Below the pieces are notes generated by a model. The model was not told the origin of the DNA. It saw only the letters and a list, made by a program, of their open reading frames with translations, and did not search any database. A stretch of DNA of 64,000 bases from Prorocentrum cordatum (Eukaryota; Sar; Dinophyceae; Prorocentrales; Prorocentraceae). The stretch spans positions 211,792 through 275,791 of the forward strand of contig CAUYUJ010016483.1 of assembly GCA_963575745.1 (NCBI GenBank), read 5' to 3'. Below, in pieces: positions 50,938 through 61,961 of this stretch. Each line of letters opens with the position of its first letter. Within the stretch, counting starts at the first letter, position 1. The translations under genes were made by a program, and so were the position numbers.

Positions 50938-52875
50938 AATTCTTCACTTATTTTTGTTCGGCAAACGTGGCCAACAACTGCAACCCCGTCAAAACTCACA
51001 ATGCCTTTTCCTAAAAACGCATCTGTCATGTACCGGAAAAAATGTCTTGCCGGATGAATCCAACATTTTATGGCCAAGCCGTATTCCACAACTGTGTTTG
51101 AAATTGGCAAGCAAATGATTTGAACAACCGATTTGCGAAACCTATGTCCTGACGCGATTTCTTTCTCTGCGACTGCTTGGTTTCTTGCATGCCACTAAAA
51201 TGCATATTTTCACCATGCCACGCATGTGTTCTGGGAACTCAGCTCGCGCCAAGCGTTCCGCAACGTCGAAGACTTCGAACACGATGGTCTCTTCCAAATA
51301 TGATTGCAAACCACTCGCACTCGTGATTAGCAAAAGGGTATGGCGAACATGCTGCAATCGCTGTTCATGCTGGCGTGAGAATATACGAGTTTGCATTTTG
51401 GTTGGGCAGACTTTGATCATGCCTCAACGATTTCGGTTTTGTATGTTTTCTAATGTTTTCCTGCCCTTTGATGTGCTCCCATAATGCGTGCTAAGATGTA
51501 CACAAGCGTTATGGTCCACGCGGCTCTCGTATTTCTTGCAAACCTTGCTGTGTTCTTTTGCTGGTGATGTTTCTCGTGGCGCCGTTGCTTTCACTACCGT
51601 CCATTATCATTTCGTTTGTGTGTGTGTTTTTTCATCCTCCAACATTGCCTTCTCGTGGCTTCGCTTATGTGTCAACGATCTCTTGTGTGATCTTGGTTTG
51701 ATTCACCACAAGTTCGACGTCTATTTTCTCCAGATAGTCATGTGCCTTTACAGCAACGATCACCCCGAGTCGTCGTGTGCACGCGCGCTGACTTGCACAT
51801 TGGGGCGGTAAAAGACCCACAAGTAAGATAGGTATCGGGCGCATCCGTGGTCAGATAGACATCAGACACGTGGTCGTTGCTCTCAAGACACCCGTCCTCG
51901 CCACGGCAAGGATCATTGTCTTCATCAAATTATCTGCAACAATGCGTTGGGGATTGTTTTGCGCATGAAGCGACACAAAACGACGCAACGGCCGGCGTTG
52001 TTACGTTTCGCACGGCTTGCGAACGTTGTCGGACCTCTTTTCTCAAACGGACACAACGCCGTACTGATTCCCATCATGCCAGATTCGTTTCCTATGTCTA
52101 TTTTCCAATTGCCGGAAAGATATTTCACGCAAATCGCAATCCACTGCCGATGGTGGAACGGAAACGGAAAGAAGACCCGTGGTTTCTGTGCAACTTTCAA
52201 ACAAACAATACATACGCCTGTTACGGGCCAGTGCATGCACAATTTTTACGAGAACGAAATTCCAGATCAATCTACACAATCTTCGTGATAACTACATAAC
52301 CATACACGTATTCCACACCAAAATATGCAACGATTTTGAACGACCCGCATTCGGGATCAATATACAACCGTATTCCGGATCAGGGTATACACGCGTTCCA
52401 GGTCAACTTCTACACGCATTCTGGATCAACATATCGACCGAACGCGGCTTATGCAACTATTGTTCCAAACGGAATTGAGCACCGATCGGGAGTGGTGGCA
52501 GATAGTGATCCGCATGCATGCCACCAAAACATATGGGCGCCGATTGGCCACGTCCGCGGCCCACATCGATGGCGATGTGGCGGATATTTTCCGATCCGAA
52601 CATGCGTGGGCACTATTTCATTATATCCAGTTTTTCCCCTTCCTCTTGCTCCTTCCATTTCCAGTCTTGCTCTTATTATCATTGCATCTCGCTTTCTTCC
52701 TCCTTCTCCCTCTCCAACCCCCCTGGCCTGGTAAGTTCGCCGCTGACTGCTTGCCCAGAGCGAATCTCGCGGTGTTTGCTAGGATACTGTTCAATGGCAG
52801 CCGATGCCCGGACAACAAATACCCCAGTGCGACCCTACCTAGAAGTTGGAACCCCTAGGAAAGCAGTATTAGTTA

Positions 52876-53120
52876 CTGTGCTATGCTATGCTATGCTATG
52901 CCATGCTATGCTGCGCTATACTATGCTATGCTGGGCTGTGCTATGATATGTTATGCTGCGCCATGCTATGCTACGCTATGCTATGCTGTGCTCTGCTATT
53001 CTAAAGCTCAGCGAAGCTAAGATGAAGGTGATCTAAGCCAAGATAAACCTGAACCAAGATGAAGCTAAGCTAAGCTAAGATGAAATCAGCTAAACTAAGA
53101 TGAGATAAGCAACGCTGAGC
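52876..53120 (+). repeat. CTATG pentamer array followed by GCTAAG repeats
   Basis: (CTATG)n with scattered substitutions at about 52880-52995, then AAGCTAAGATGAA-type units to about 53115. The switch from one short motif to a related one suggests successive amplification. Confidence 0.85.
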
Positions 53121-54010
53121 TAAAGGGACGTAGCTGGAGGAACCGCGGGGCGGATACTGGGGGAACCGCCCGGGGCGAGTTGCACTGTCCGGCCCTTTAA
53201 GCATACCGAGTAAGAACCCTTCTAGGCAGAGCCTAGGTAGGGAAAAAACAAACACACAAACAACAACCACATAGACATTTCCCCGGCAACTGAAGACCAA
53301 ACTGAAATCGCCGAATACCCGATTAGGACACCAGTGCCGAATGACACACTGCGTTTGTAAAACGCCAGCGCCAAATTGGGCGTGTTCACGTTCGAACGTT
53401 ACCAATGTCTCGCCGTTGCCCTTCTCTGTTTGCCGTTGGATATCGTCGCGCAACTATCATTGTAGACGCTGTCGGGAAACAGCGCAGCCCAATCGGAGGC
53501 CGTCCACAACAGCGGAATCTGAATCACGGGAACCCGAACACAGCAATTGCAATTCATTCTGCGTTAACACATCCGTTTGGGGGCAAACAAATAATTTTAG
53601 CCTGACGCACGTAACAAACCGGGAAGACACGAACGAGTCTGAAGGAGCAATAGACCGGAAGAGAAAGGGCGGACAACAATAGCAACAAACACGAGACAAC
53701 GGACGGGGACAACAATGAGAGGAACGGGTAATAGAAAAACAATCAAGGAACTGAAGAACAAAGAAACGGGATATGTTGGGTTCCAACGTTGGTTTGCTTC
53801 TATAGAAATGGTCATGAGGCAAACGTCGTAGCGCAACTTCGGCCCATCTGTGCATGCGCGGTCTGGAGAACACGGGCGGCATCAACACGCCACAAGAGAA
53901 CGTCGTGGAATCGAACCTTCGGCCTGGGCGCACGCCGCGCACAACGACCCTGATAGCTTTGTTCCGCAGCCATCACGTGTGTTCTACGGAATTGCACGGG
54001 CAAGCAACAC

Positions 54011-55030
54011 ATCGCCCAGATGAACGTTAGCTGGCGCCCGCCTCGCCCTCATGCGCCGTCTTTCTCCTCTTCCCCATGCCCCCCTTCCCTTCGCCTCATG
54101 CTCCGACGCATGCCCATCCGAGTCGCCCTCCTCTTCATCATGCCCTTCCCCCTCTTCATTCTCATGTCCCCTTCTGCCATTGCGTGGCGTTCCTCTTCGC
54201 CCTCCTTCGCCCGACGCGCACCCCCCTCATCCGCGTCCTCGCCATCCCCCCGTCCCCTTCGGCCGCCCCCCCGCTTTCCTCGCCCTCGTGATGCTGGTGC
54301 CGATGCTGCTGATCCTCCCGGGCTTGTTTCCTCCCCTCCCCTCCTCCCCCTTTCACCCCCCGGCCCCGTCACCGCCCTTCCTTTCGCACCCCTTCCCTCC
54401 CACAGCGCATCATTCCCAGACGCTCGCGTCTTTTGCCCTCCCAAACCGCGGCCCCCTTCGGGACCAATCGGGGGATCACTGGAAGCTCCCGACCAATGAC
54501 AACTCCAGCGATTCGCGCGCAACGCGTGCACACTTGGACACGCGAGATGTGTATTTCGCCCGCGTACAACGCCCCCCGTGGACGAGCCGAGAGAAACGCG
54601 AACATTCCCGCCCAGTCATCACCATCCGCGAGGAGGACAATCCAAATACACAGATGGGAGCGCGATCTACGTGCACAGACCACACCACGATCTGTGCAAA
54701 CGGGTAAGCCCACGCGCAAATACACAATTGAAAGCACGAGTTGTGTACGCAGATCACGCCTTCATCTGTATGTTTCGAGAAGGTAAGAGCTCGCCGCCTC
54801 GAACGTATCCCTACTCCGCCAAACCAGAACCGAAGCCGACGTCCCCAAGTAATTGGAGGGGAGTGCGACCAAGGCGGCTCGCACAGACTGCAAATGCACT
54901 CATCCGTGGCCTTGGGCAACCACCGTGGAACGCGGCGCCAAGGCCACCCCAAACGGCCCCAAAACGGTCCAAGAGGGCCCCGAGGGACCCCCCCAAAACG
55001 CCCGACACCAGTCCGACAACATGACAGATA
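54011..55030. other. Pyrimidine-rich and unique sequence, no supported gene
   Basis: CCCCTTC/CCTC-rich DNA at about 54040-54440. From 54500 to 54800 there are short inverted strings around CACAATTGAAAGCACG and AGTTGTGTACGCAGATC. Frames of up to 218 codons are Pro/Ser/Arg-rich and overlap on both strands. Confidence 0.4.
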
Positions 55031-55475
55031 GGAGTTGCGAGGTGTCGGGTGCTCTATTGCTCCGTCGTGCTTCCCAGGGGCCTACGAAATTGGCGACACA
55101 TTCGCAGTTCGCAACCACCCAGGGAACAGCGATGTCTCGACTGGATGAGTTCGCAACCACCCAAGGGACTTCGAAGTCTCGGGTACTCCGTTACTCCGCC
55201 GTGCCTCCCATGAGCCCACGAAAAAGGCGACAGTTGCGCAGTTAGCAGCTGCCCAGGGCGCTGCGAGTTCTTGGGCGCTCCACTACGCTGCCGTGGCTCC
55301 CACGAGCCCGCGAAAATGGCGACAGGAGCGCAACTCGCAACCACCATCCAAAGAGCTGCGAGGTCTCGGCTGGGCCCGCGTACTCCGTTACTCCGTCTTG
55401 CCTCCCCGGAGCGCACGACAGTGGCGAGAGTTGCGCAGTTCGCAGCCACCCAGGGAGCTGCGCAGGAGGAGGCAT
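55031..55475 (+). repeat. Tandem repeat of roughly 90-140 bp, four diverged copies
   Basis: Units contain GCGAGGTCTCGG, ACTCCGTTACTCCG, CGTGCCTCCC, GCGACAGTTGCGCAG and GCAACCACCCAAGG in constant order; CTCCRTTACTCC-like markers recur near 55055, 55185, 55280 and 55388. The copies vary in length through internal indels. Confidence 0.7.
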
Positions 55476-55850
55476 GATAACGGGGGGGAGGAGGAGTGGA
55501 TAATACAGCACTCGATTGAAAACGAGAGCCCGTCGCATGAGGGTTGGGACAACATCGTCCGCTACCCAAGCACCGTTCGGCCAATGACCGTTCGCTATGA
55601 GGCGCCCCGGAATGTTTGAATGCAATGCTCGTATTTCATTTCCGAAGAAATTCCGCCGACTTTCGGCCAACGGGGCCGCCCTGGCCTTGCTTCCGGCGCT
55701 TCCAGCGAGAACTTGTCGAGTCGACGAAGGCGACACACGTTCTGGAGCGATTCCTCATGTTTCATTAAAAAAACAATTATCCCGACAAAGCAACCTGACA
55801 GCGATGTGTAGAAGCAGATTTGCGGAGGTGGTCAGAACGCGCCGAGCCGA

Positions 55851-56290
55851 AGCGCCCCCCCCCCCTCGTCCTCCCCCTCCTGCCCCGCCTCCTCCTCCGA
55901 AGGCCGAAATGGCTGCGCGGCGACCGGCCGGGGCAGCCGGCCGGGGCAGCCGGCCGCCATCCCCTTGTCCTCCTCCTCCTCCTCCTCCTCCTGGTCGTCG
56001 TCCTCCTCCTCCTGCTCTTCCTCCTCCTCCTCCTCCTCGTCCTCCTCCTGCTCCTGCTCGTCCGTCCTCCTCCTCCTCCTGGTCGTCCTCCTCCTCGTGC
56101 TCGTCCTCCTCCCCCTCTTCGTCCTCCTCCTGCTCCGGCTCGTCCTCCTTTTCCTGCTCCTCCTCCTCCTCCTCCTCCTCCTCCTGCTCGTCCTCGTCCT
56201 CCTCCTCCTGCTCGTCGTCGTCCTCTTCCTCCTCCTCCTCCTCCTGCACGTCCCCCTGCTCCTCCCACCCGTTCCCCCCCTCCGACTCCT
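55851..56290 (+). repeat. CTC/CTG pyrimidine-rich triplet array
   Basis: About 440 bp of CCTCCT and CTGCTC triplets with a short GGCCGGGGCAGCC duplication at 55926-55950. Many artificial frames (Pro/Ser/Leu on one strand, Glu/Arg/Gly on the other) run through it. Confidence 0.85.
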
Positions 56291-56411
56291 CCTGAACCCC
56301 AGGGGGGAGTTGCGCCTTGACGGCGGGGAGCCCGAGGTGTGTTCTGGGAACACGAAGAACCCGAAGTGGGCTACAAATGGCTCCTCGCATTCGAAAAATA
56401 ACCCGGGAATC

Positions 56412-56935
56412 TCAGCCTGCCTCAGCATCAGCCTGCCTCAGCGTGTGCAGCCTTAGTCTGCCTTCAGCCTCGGCCTCGGCCTCAGCCTGCCTCAGCCTCA
56501 GCCTCAGCCTGCCTCAGCATCAGCCTGCCTCAGCGTCTGCCTCAGCCTGCCTCAGCCTCAGCCTCAGCCTCAACCTCAGCCTCAACCTCAGCCTGCCTCA
56601 GCCTCAGCCTGCGTCGGCCTCGGCCTCGGCCTCAGCCTCAGCCTCAGCCTCAGCCTCAACCTCAGCCTCAGCTTGAGCCTGCCTCAGCCTCAGCCTCAGC
56701 CTGCCTCAGCCTCAGCCTCAGCCTCAGCCTCAGCCTCAGCCTCAGCCTCAGGTGGATTCCCCATAGTCACTGGCGGCGCTGGGGGCCTCAGCCTCAGCCT
56801 CAGTGGTGCGTTCCCCATAGTCACTGGCGGCGCTGGGGGCCTCAGCCTCAGCCTCAGTGGTGCGTTCCCCATAGTCACTGGCGGCGCTGGGGGCCTCAGC
56901 CTCAGCCTCAGTGGTGCGGATGGCGGATCTCCCCG
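56412..56935 (+). repeat. CAGCCT hexamer array ending in a 54-bp tandem repeat
   Basis: (CAGCCT)n with CTGCCT variants from about 56415 to 56750. Then a 54-bp unit (TTCCCCATAGTCACTGGCGG plus GGGGGCCTCAGCCTCAGC) occurs three times from about 56757 to 56915. The larger unit contains three of the hexamers at its end, so it was probably derived from the array edge. Confidence 0.9.
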
Positions 56936-57254
56936 GATCCTGCCCGGAACCCCCCTCGGGAGTCATGATGCTTTCTTTTGAAACCATTAGAAACCTATCA
57001 GTCTTCGCTGTTAGGTAAAAAGAAACGTGGTCTTCATGCTTTCTCGTCCGAAATATATGCAACTGATCCCTCTGAACCGATATTTCAACATCATGGGGAT
57101 CAACATCAGCACCGTATTCTTTGCACCCGGCGATCTGACGGTTGAACTCAGCCGTGCGATCCTGCACGCTGGACATATTGCATTGCATCAGAAGCCGACG
57201 TATCATCCCTGGATATAATGTCCCACGTGAAAGCGTTCCCGCCGAATCAAACAA
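56748..57254 (-). CDS. Unrecognised minus-strand ORF with 18-residue C-terminal repeats (low confidence)
   Basis: A 168-codon frame. The N-terminal 105 residues have ordinary composition (for example RLLMQCNMSSVQDRTAEFN and HVSFYLTAKTDRFLMVSKES), unlike the simple-repeat translations around it. The C-terminus has three tandem copies of TTEAEAEAPSAASDYGER (18 residues, 54 bp), and the stop falls at the edge of the hexamer array. The repeat length keeps the frame. No family is recognised and no initiation signal is known; the frame may be a chance one. Confidence 0.25.
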   Translation of the reverse strand: MFDSAGTLSRGTLYPGMIRRLLMQCNMSSVQDRTAEFNRQIAGCKEYGADVDPHDVEISVQRDQLHIFRTRKHEDHVSFYLTAKTDRFLMVSKESIMTPEGGSGQDPGRSAIRTTEAEAEAPSAASDYGERTTEAEAEAPSAASDYGERTTEAEAEAPSAASDYGEST

Positions 57255-57399
57255 TTGCGCACGTGAGGGCGCGCAAACACGACATCAGTAGCCACCCGAA
57301 GCTATTGCAGGAAACAGGAGCGCGGGAAAATACAGTATCGAGGTCTGTATGCGAGAATCGACTGCCTCGAAGGAGCCGCGGGCAGCGGCGGCCGTATAA

Positions 57400-57837
57400 A
57401 CAAAATCATCCCCAACCATGCGCAGGTGTGACTGCCGCAGGAGAGGTGGGAAGAAGGGGTGGGCTCCCCCGCGTCCTCCCCCGCCCATCCACCCTCTCCC
57501 CCTGCCGCTCGAGGGGGGTGGAAACGAGGAGATGGGGGGGGAAATGCGACGATTAACGCGCGAGAGGAGTTTCCTCGGGTCCCCACAGCCGGTGCCTCCT
57601 ATTGTTACGTTGCCCGTTCTCCGAAAGTTCCTCGGGTTCCCCCGGTTCCTCGGGTTCCCCGCCCCCCCGGTGTCTCCTATTGTTATATTGCCTGCTTCCT
57701 GGAGATTCCTCGAGTTCCTCGGGTTTCCTGGCCCCCCGGTGCCTCCAATTGTTACGTTGCCCGTTTCTCGGAGGTTCCTCGGGTTCCCTTTGTTCCTCGG
57801 GTTCTCCGGGTTCCCCGCCCCCAGTTGCCCCAAACAA
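57400..57837 (+). repeat. TCCTCGGGTTCC-type repeats with three diverged 70-100 bp units
   Basis: After a C/G-rich stretch, GGTGYCTCCWATTGTTAYRTTGCC is seen near 57592, 57670 and 57740, each followed by TTCCTCGRGTTCC repeats. This is three tandem, partly diverged copies. No coding domain is present. Confidence 0.7.
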
Positions 57838-58045
57838 TGGCAAGCAAGGGTAAGCAATGGCAAGCAAGTGTAAGCAATGGCAAGCAAGGGCAGGCAATGA
57901 CAAGAGATGCGACGCAATTGTAAGCAATGGCAAGCAATGCCAACCCATGCAAAACAATGCTGAACACTGCCAAGTAATGCCAACCCGTGCAAAGCAATGC
58001 CAAGCCATGCTCTGCCAAGAAATGCCGAGCAATGCCAAGCGATAC
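57838..58045 (+). repeat. GCAATGGCAA/GCAATGCCAA decamer array
   Basis: About 200 bp of decamers such as AAGCAATGGC and AGCAATGCCA with gradual substitution along the array. Confidence 0.85.
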
Positions 58046-58725
58046 GCCTCACGATGCGCCAATGCAATAAGCTTTCCCCTGATTGGGGTCGCGCTGGGTT
58101 CGTCTTCTTGGGGCGCTTCGACCACTCGCCACCGCTCGAACGTCCATCCCCCGCGCATTTTCCGGTTTCGTGCGTTCGTTTTTCTTTTCGCAAGATGATC
58201 CGAGATTGCTCCTCTCGGCTGCACGCAGAGAGGACCCTAGGCAAGAATGACCCTTGGTGCGCGGCTAATCCGGCTGCTCGGGGTGGCCAAACCCAAGCGC
58301 GCAAGCCGATGCTATCGCATCGCCTTCGGCGGTCGGGGGACCCGAGTGGGCACGCATCAAAGGTCACTCAGACGAAGGGCCACTCTTACAGTAGGAGCTT
58401 GACCACAAGAAACCTCCCACAAGACCAACCCTGAGTCCCCAGGACGTCCATCTTTTTCTGGTGTGGCAGCGTCACGCTTTCCTTAGGAAAACCATCGAAG
58501 CCATCGAACCCTGGGCACCTTGGAGGCAAGGAAGGTGTTTCTTGGCATGGGCTTCTAGTGCACGTGCCGACTATCCTCAGTAGTCCCCGCCCAGGAAGCA
58601 ATGCGCTCGAAGCGATGCTAAGCTCTACGAGCTGCTCCACGAGCTTCCTTGCGCTCCCACCGTGGCCCAGCGCCCCTCTGGCGAGCGCCGCCGCTCGCCG
58701 AAGGCCGCCCCCCACACGCCGACAG
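58046..58725. other. Unique sequence without a supported gene
   Basis: No repeat and no recognisable domain. Frames of 100-150 codons have Arg/Ser-rich translation and overlap on both strands. Confidence 0.35.
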
Positions 58726-59335
58726 ATCACGACGGCGACGACGCCGACGCCGATGCCGATGCCGACGCCGACGACGCCGACGCCGACGCCGACGCCAACG
58801 CCGACGATGACGACGACGCAGGCGGCGGCGGCGGCGGCCGCAGTGGCGACGCCGACGCCGACGCCGACGACGCCGAGCGCCGCCGCCACTTTCCCGCGCC
58901 CGCCCGGCGGGCGTCGCTGCTCGCCCGAGAGGCCGCCCCTCCGCCGGCCCGCGCGCGCGGTGCCCGCCGCGACCGCGCCGCCGAGGCCGGCCGCTGCCGC
59001 CACCCTCAGGCCGGCGCGGCCTTGGCGCTCTGGAGAGCCGCCTGCCCGCGTCGCGTCCGCCGCCTCCTCCCCCTCCTCGTCCTCCTCCCCCTCCTCCTCC
59101 TCCTCCTCCCTCCTCCTCCTCCTCCTCCTCCTCCTCGTCCTTCTCGCCACCCCTCCTCCTCCTCCTCCTCCTCCTCCTCTCCCTCCTCCTCCTCCTCCTC
59201 GTCCTTCTCCACCCCTCCTCCTCCTCCTCCTCCTCCTCCTCCTCCTGCTCCTCCTCCTCCCCCCTCCTCCTCCTCCTCCTCCTCCTCCTCCTCGTCCGTC
59301 CGTCCGTCCGTCCGTCCGTCGGCGGCGGCGCCGCG
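58726..59335 (+). repeat. GACGCC hexamers, CTC triplets and GTCC tetramers
   Basis: (GACGCC)n-type sequence at 58733-58880, (CTC)n arrays from about 59055 to 59290, and (GTCC)n at 59292-59320. They are separated by GC-rich sequence. Frames of 254-316 codons through here are artefacts of the repeats. Confidence 0.85.
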
Positions 59336-59867
59336 CCGCCGCCGCTCTCCGCAGCGGCGTCGCCGGCGCCGTCGGCGGCGCCCCCGGCTATTCGACGATG
59401 TGATCCGGCGGTTTTCCTCGATTTCGGCCCTCGCGGGCTCGTGTCGGGCCCCAGGGCAGACAACAACGGATCCAGGGCGAAAAGCTGGCCCCAGGAAAGA
59501 AGTCAGGACCTCTTGCAACATGATGGCGGCAATGAGCTCGCTGAAGGTAGAAATCCCGCCATCCCGTTGCCGCCATGCCGTGGCAAGCATGCCATCGCAG
59601 ACGTTCGGTTGAGGAGCCCTGCGGCGGGAGTGCGAAAACTCCCTTGCACCAGAAATCTTATGCAACTCTCCCTACGATCATCCAGAGCCGATCAGAAAGC
59701 TCATGCCGGCGGATTTCGGGGTTGTCCTCGGCGGTGTCGGAAACGTCGACTTCCGTAACTCCGCCGCCGTCGTCATCGGAGACGCCAGCACCGCTGCCCT
59801 CCGCAGCCAGCGGGCCCGCACCTGCTGCGTCGGCGCCGTCGTCGCCGTCGGCGTCGTTGGCGAGAGA
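59336..59867. other. GC-rich interval without a supported gene
   Basis: No recognisable domain on either strand. CGCCGTCGTCG-type runs occur near 59763 and 59830-59855. Confidence 0.35.
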
Positions 59868-59936
59868 GCAGGCCGAAGGAGGGGGGAACGTCGGGGAAGT
59901 TAAACTTCCCCGACGTTCCCCCCTCCTTCGGCCTGC
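59868..59936. repeat. 69-bp perfect palindrome, 34-bp arms around a single A
   Basis: The left arm is 59868-59901 (GCAGGCCGAAGGAGGGGGGA then ACGTCGGGGAAGTT), the centre is A59902, and the right arm 59903-59936 is its exact reverse complement. No mismatch was found. It lies in GC-rich DNA with no other copy seen in the window. Confidence 0.95.
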
Positions 59937-60561
59937 GGCCGTTGTCGGTTCATCTGCACGGCCGCGGCGCCGACGCGGCATCCGTTTAAAATCAGTTTTT
60001 TGAATGAAAAAATAGTGGACGCAAGGTTTTGTGGATGTGCGGAAACAGTCGCTATGAAAGTTTTGGCAAACACGCCGTGAAGAAGAGGAGGAAAGACGGG
60101 AGAGTCGCGCCACCGGCCCCAGCGTTCTCAGTCCGAGGAAGGGGAATGCTGCCTGGCCCCCAGACCCCCGCGACGCGCGGGCCTCGCGGAGCCCGGAAGC
60201 CGCCAAAGAGGGGCGGGCCCCCGGCGAACGACGGACGGAAGCCCCTGCGGATCCGATTCGGGCCGATCCGGCTGGGGGCGAAGGAGGAGGGGGAGGGCAG
60301 GCACGAATGGGGGAGGAGAGTGATTCGGGCGCCCGAGATGGGCACGGACAGCAATGGGCACGATGCCCAACCGCAAGAGTGGTCCGAAACCGACAGCAGC
60401 CGCTGTGAGGCAGGCGACGGTGTGCCTCTAGAGGACACAGCGTCCGCGTCGACACCCGCAGCGACTCCTGCGCAAAGTGGGAAAGACCTGCTGCCGCTCT
60501 TCAGTGAGCTCCGACGTAGCAGAACACTTGCAACCGCATGGAAAAGAACGACCAGAGTTAG
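59937..60561. other. Interval between palindrome and MITE cluster
   Basis: Moderate to high GC. A 191-codon frame (60029-60604) has a plausible stretch around GTDSNGHDAQPQEWSETDSS, but it ends inside a MITE, is Arg/Pro/Gly-rich elsewhere and has a competing minus-strand frame. Not supported as a gene. Confidence 0.35.
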
Positions 60562-60710
60562 GTCGGGCAGATCCCCCTACAGGCGGATTTTGAGCGACGA
60601 ATGATAGATGCGTAAGAATGCTCCCAGATAGTCAAGAACTGCTCAAACAATCGTCCCAGACTGTGCTTTGACAACTTTTGGATACTCCTCCTGTAGAGGG
60701 ACATGCCCGA
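60562..60710. mobile_element. MITE family A, cluster copy 1
   Basis: Left end GTCGGGCAGATCCCCCTACA; right end CTGTAGAGGGACATGCCCGAC. The interior contains CAAGAACTGCTCAAAC and GTCCCAGACTG. It is 149 bp and non-coding. Confidence 0.85.
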
Positions 60711-60727
60711 CTTAAGACTGGAGTTGG

Positions 60728-60915
60728 GTCGGGCCTGTCCCCCTACAGGGGGATTGTCGACGAAACATGAAACATACCCCCAAAAATACCCCCAAAAGGT
60801 CGACAAAAATAGTCCAAACATAGTCCCCAGACTATTTTGGGACTACGTTTGAATTATTTTTGGGGTATTTCGTATTTTTCGCCGAAGATCCCCCCTGTAG
60901 AGGGACACGCCCGAC
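60728..60915. mobile_element. MITE family A, cluster copy 2
   Basis: Left end GTCGGGCCTGTCCCCCTACA; right end TGTAGAGGGACACGCCCGAC. Each terminus contains its own small palindrome (CCCCCT-ACA-GGGGG type). The interior has ATAGTCCAAACATAGTCCCC and AATACCCCCAAAA repeats. It is 188 bp. Only 17 bp separate it from copy 1. Confidence 0.88.
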
Positions 60916-61063
60916 CTACGACCAGAGCTCTTGACCCCCCCCCTATCCCTCCGCGACCTGCTCGAGCCCGATCGACCCGCGAGGGCCCAAAAGGGGGGGG
61001 GTCCGACGCCGGGCGCGGACGCCCGGCTCGCAGAAGACGCGACGCCAGAAGCTCAAGGCTTAC

Positions 61064-61225
61064 GCCGGGCCTGTCCCCCTACAGGAGGAAAGTTCAAAGA
61101 GAGTCCAAAAACAGAAAATCGGGGGGCGATTCTTTTGACCCTTCTGAACTATATTTTGGGGGCACGTTTGGGGTATTTTTTCTGGTTTCGTCCAGAATAT
61201 CCGCCTCTAGGGGGACAGGCCCGAC
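61064..61225. mobile_element. MITE family A, cluster copy 3
   Basis: Left end GCCGGGCCTGTCCCCCTACA; right end CTAGGGGGACAGGCCCGAC. The interior includes GAGAGTCCAAAAACAG and GGGGTATTTTTTCTGG. It is 162 bp. Confidence 0.85.
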
Positions 61226-61796
61226 CCAACTCAAGGTTCGTCCCTGTGTTTGCCGCAAGCATTTGGCCGCGCCCCGTTTTCGGGGGCTCGCAAACATGGA
61301 TTCGCAATCCAGGGATTTGGCGCGCGGTCGCCAACTACATGGATCGGGGGAGGTGCCCTCCCCCAGGTGCGGCCGGTGCCGCCTCGCTCGGCGGCGGGAA
61401 TCCGCGGTTCCCCATGGAAGCGGGGCCCATCGCTAATCCACGCCCCCTCGATGAGGTTCCCGGCGCTGAAATTCCCTCGATGAGGTTCCCGGTTTACGCC
61501 TCGATGAGGTTCCCGGGCGGGTGCGAAATCTGCTGCATGCAGCTGGTTTCGGCCCCACCGAGGGGCCCATTCCTCGATACATAGCCGCCTCCATCGCTAA
61601 TACTCGCCCAGCGCGAGTGTTTGCGATCGCCCAACTGTTGTAGCGCTGCCAACCTGCGGCCGTCATGCACAGACGCCCGTGTGGGCGGGCATGCCGTGTG
61701 ACCTCTCTCGCTCGGTAGCCCTCGGGAGCCCCACGGGGCTCCGTGATCCCGCGTGTTGGCCATGGCCGCCGCTCCAGCACGGAACCCTTGTGTGAA
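61226..61796. other. Interval with GATGAGGTTCCCGG repeats
   Basis: CTCGATGAGGTTCCCGG recurs near 61447, 61476 and 61500 at about 26-29 bp spacing. No gene is supported. Confidence 0.5.
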
Positions 61797-61961
61797 GTCG
61801 GGCCTGTCCCCCTACAGGGGGGATTTCCGACGAAAAATAAGAAGTACCTTAAAAATAATCAAAAATAGTCCAAACATAGCCTGGGGACTGTTGTTTGAGC
61901 ATTCTTTGGCCGTGCTTTTGTTTTTCGTCGAAAAATGCCCCTGTAGGGGGACAGGCCCGAC
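61797..61961. mobile_element. MITE family A, cluster copy 4, possible target duplication
   Basis: Left end AGTCGGGCCTGTCCCCCTAC; right end TAGGGGGACAGGCCCGACTT. The flanks are AACCCTTGTG on the left (a few bases out) and AAACCTTGTG on the right, nine of ten matching, a possible target-site duplication. The interior includes AAATAGTCCAAACATAGCC. It is 165 bp. Confidence 0.85.

Larger units (their letters stand above)
47830..54010. other. Lower-GC island with two inverted minisatellite arrays
   Basis: Base composition drops sharply compared with both flanks; for example, lines near 48180-48300 and 51480-51740 are AT-rich. CTC, GAT and GCCCAAG repeats are largely absent. Many frames of 60-195 codons exist, such as 50523-51110 and 51142-51420 on the minus strand and 51947-52288 on the plus strand. 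None has a recognisable domain and several overlap on both strands. It could be an intron-rich or degraded gene, or DNA of foreign origin. I cannot decide. Confidence 0.55.

Noticed and set aside
58558-59612. Frames of 254-316 codons with Thr-Pro-Thr or Asp-Ala-Asp repeats
   Set aside because: They are translations of GACGCC hexamers and CTC triplets, open in several frames on both strands.
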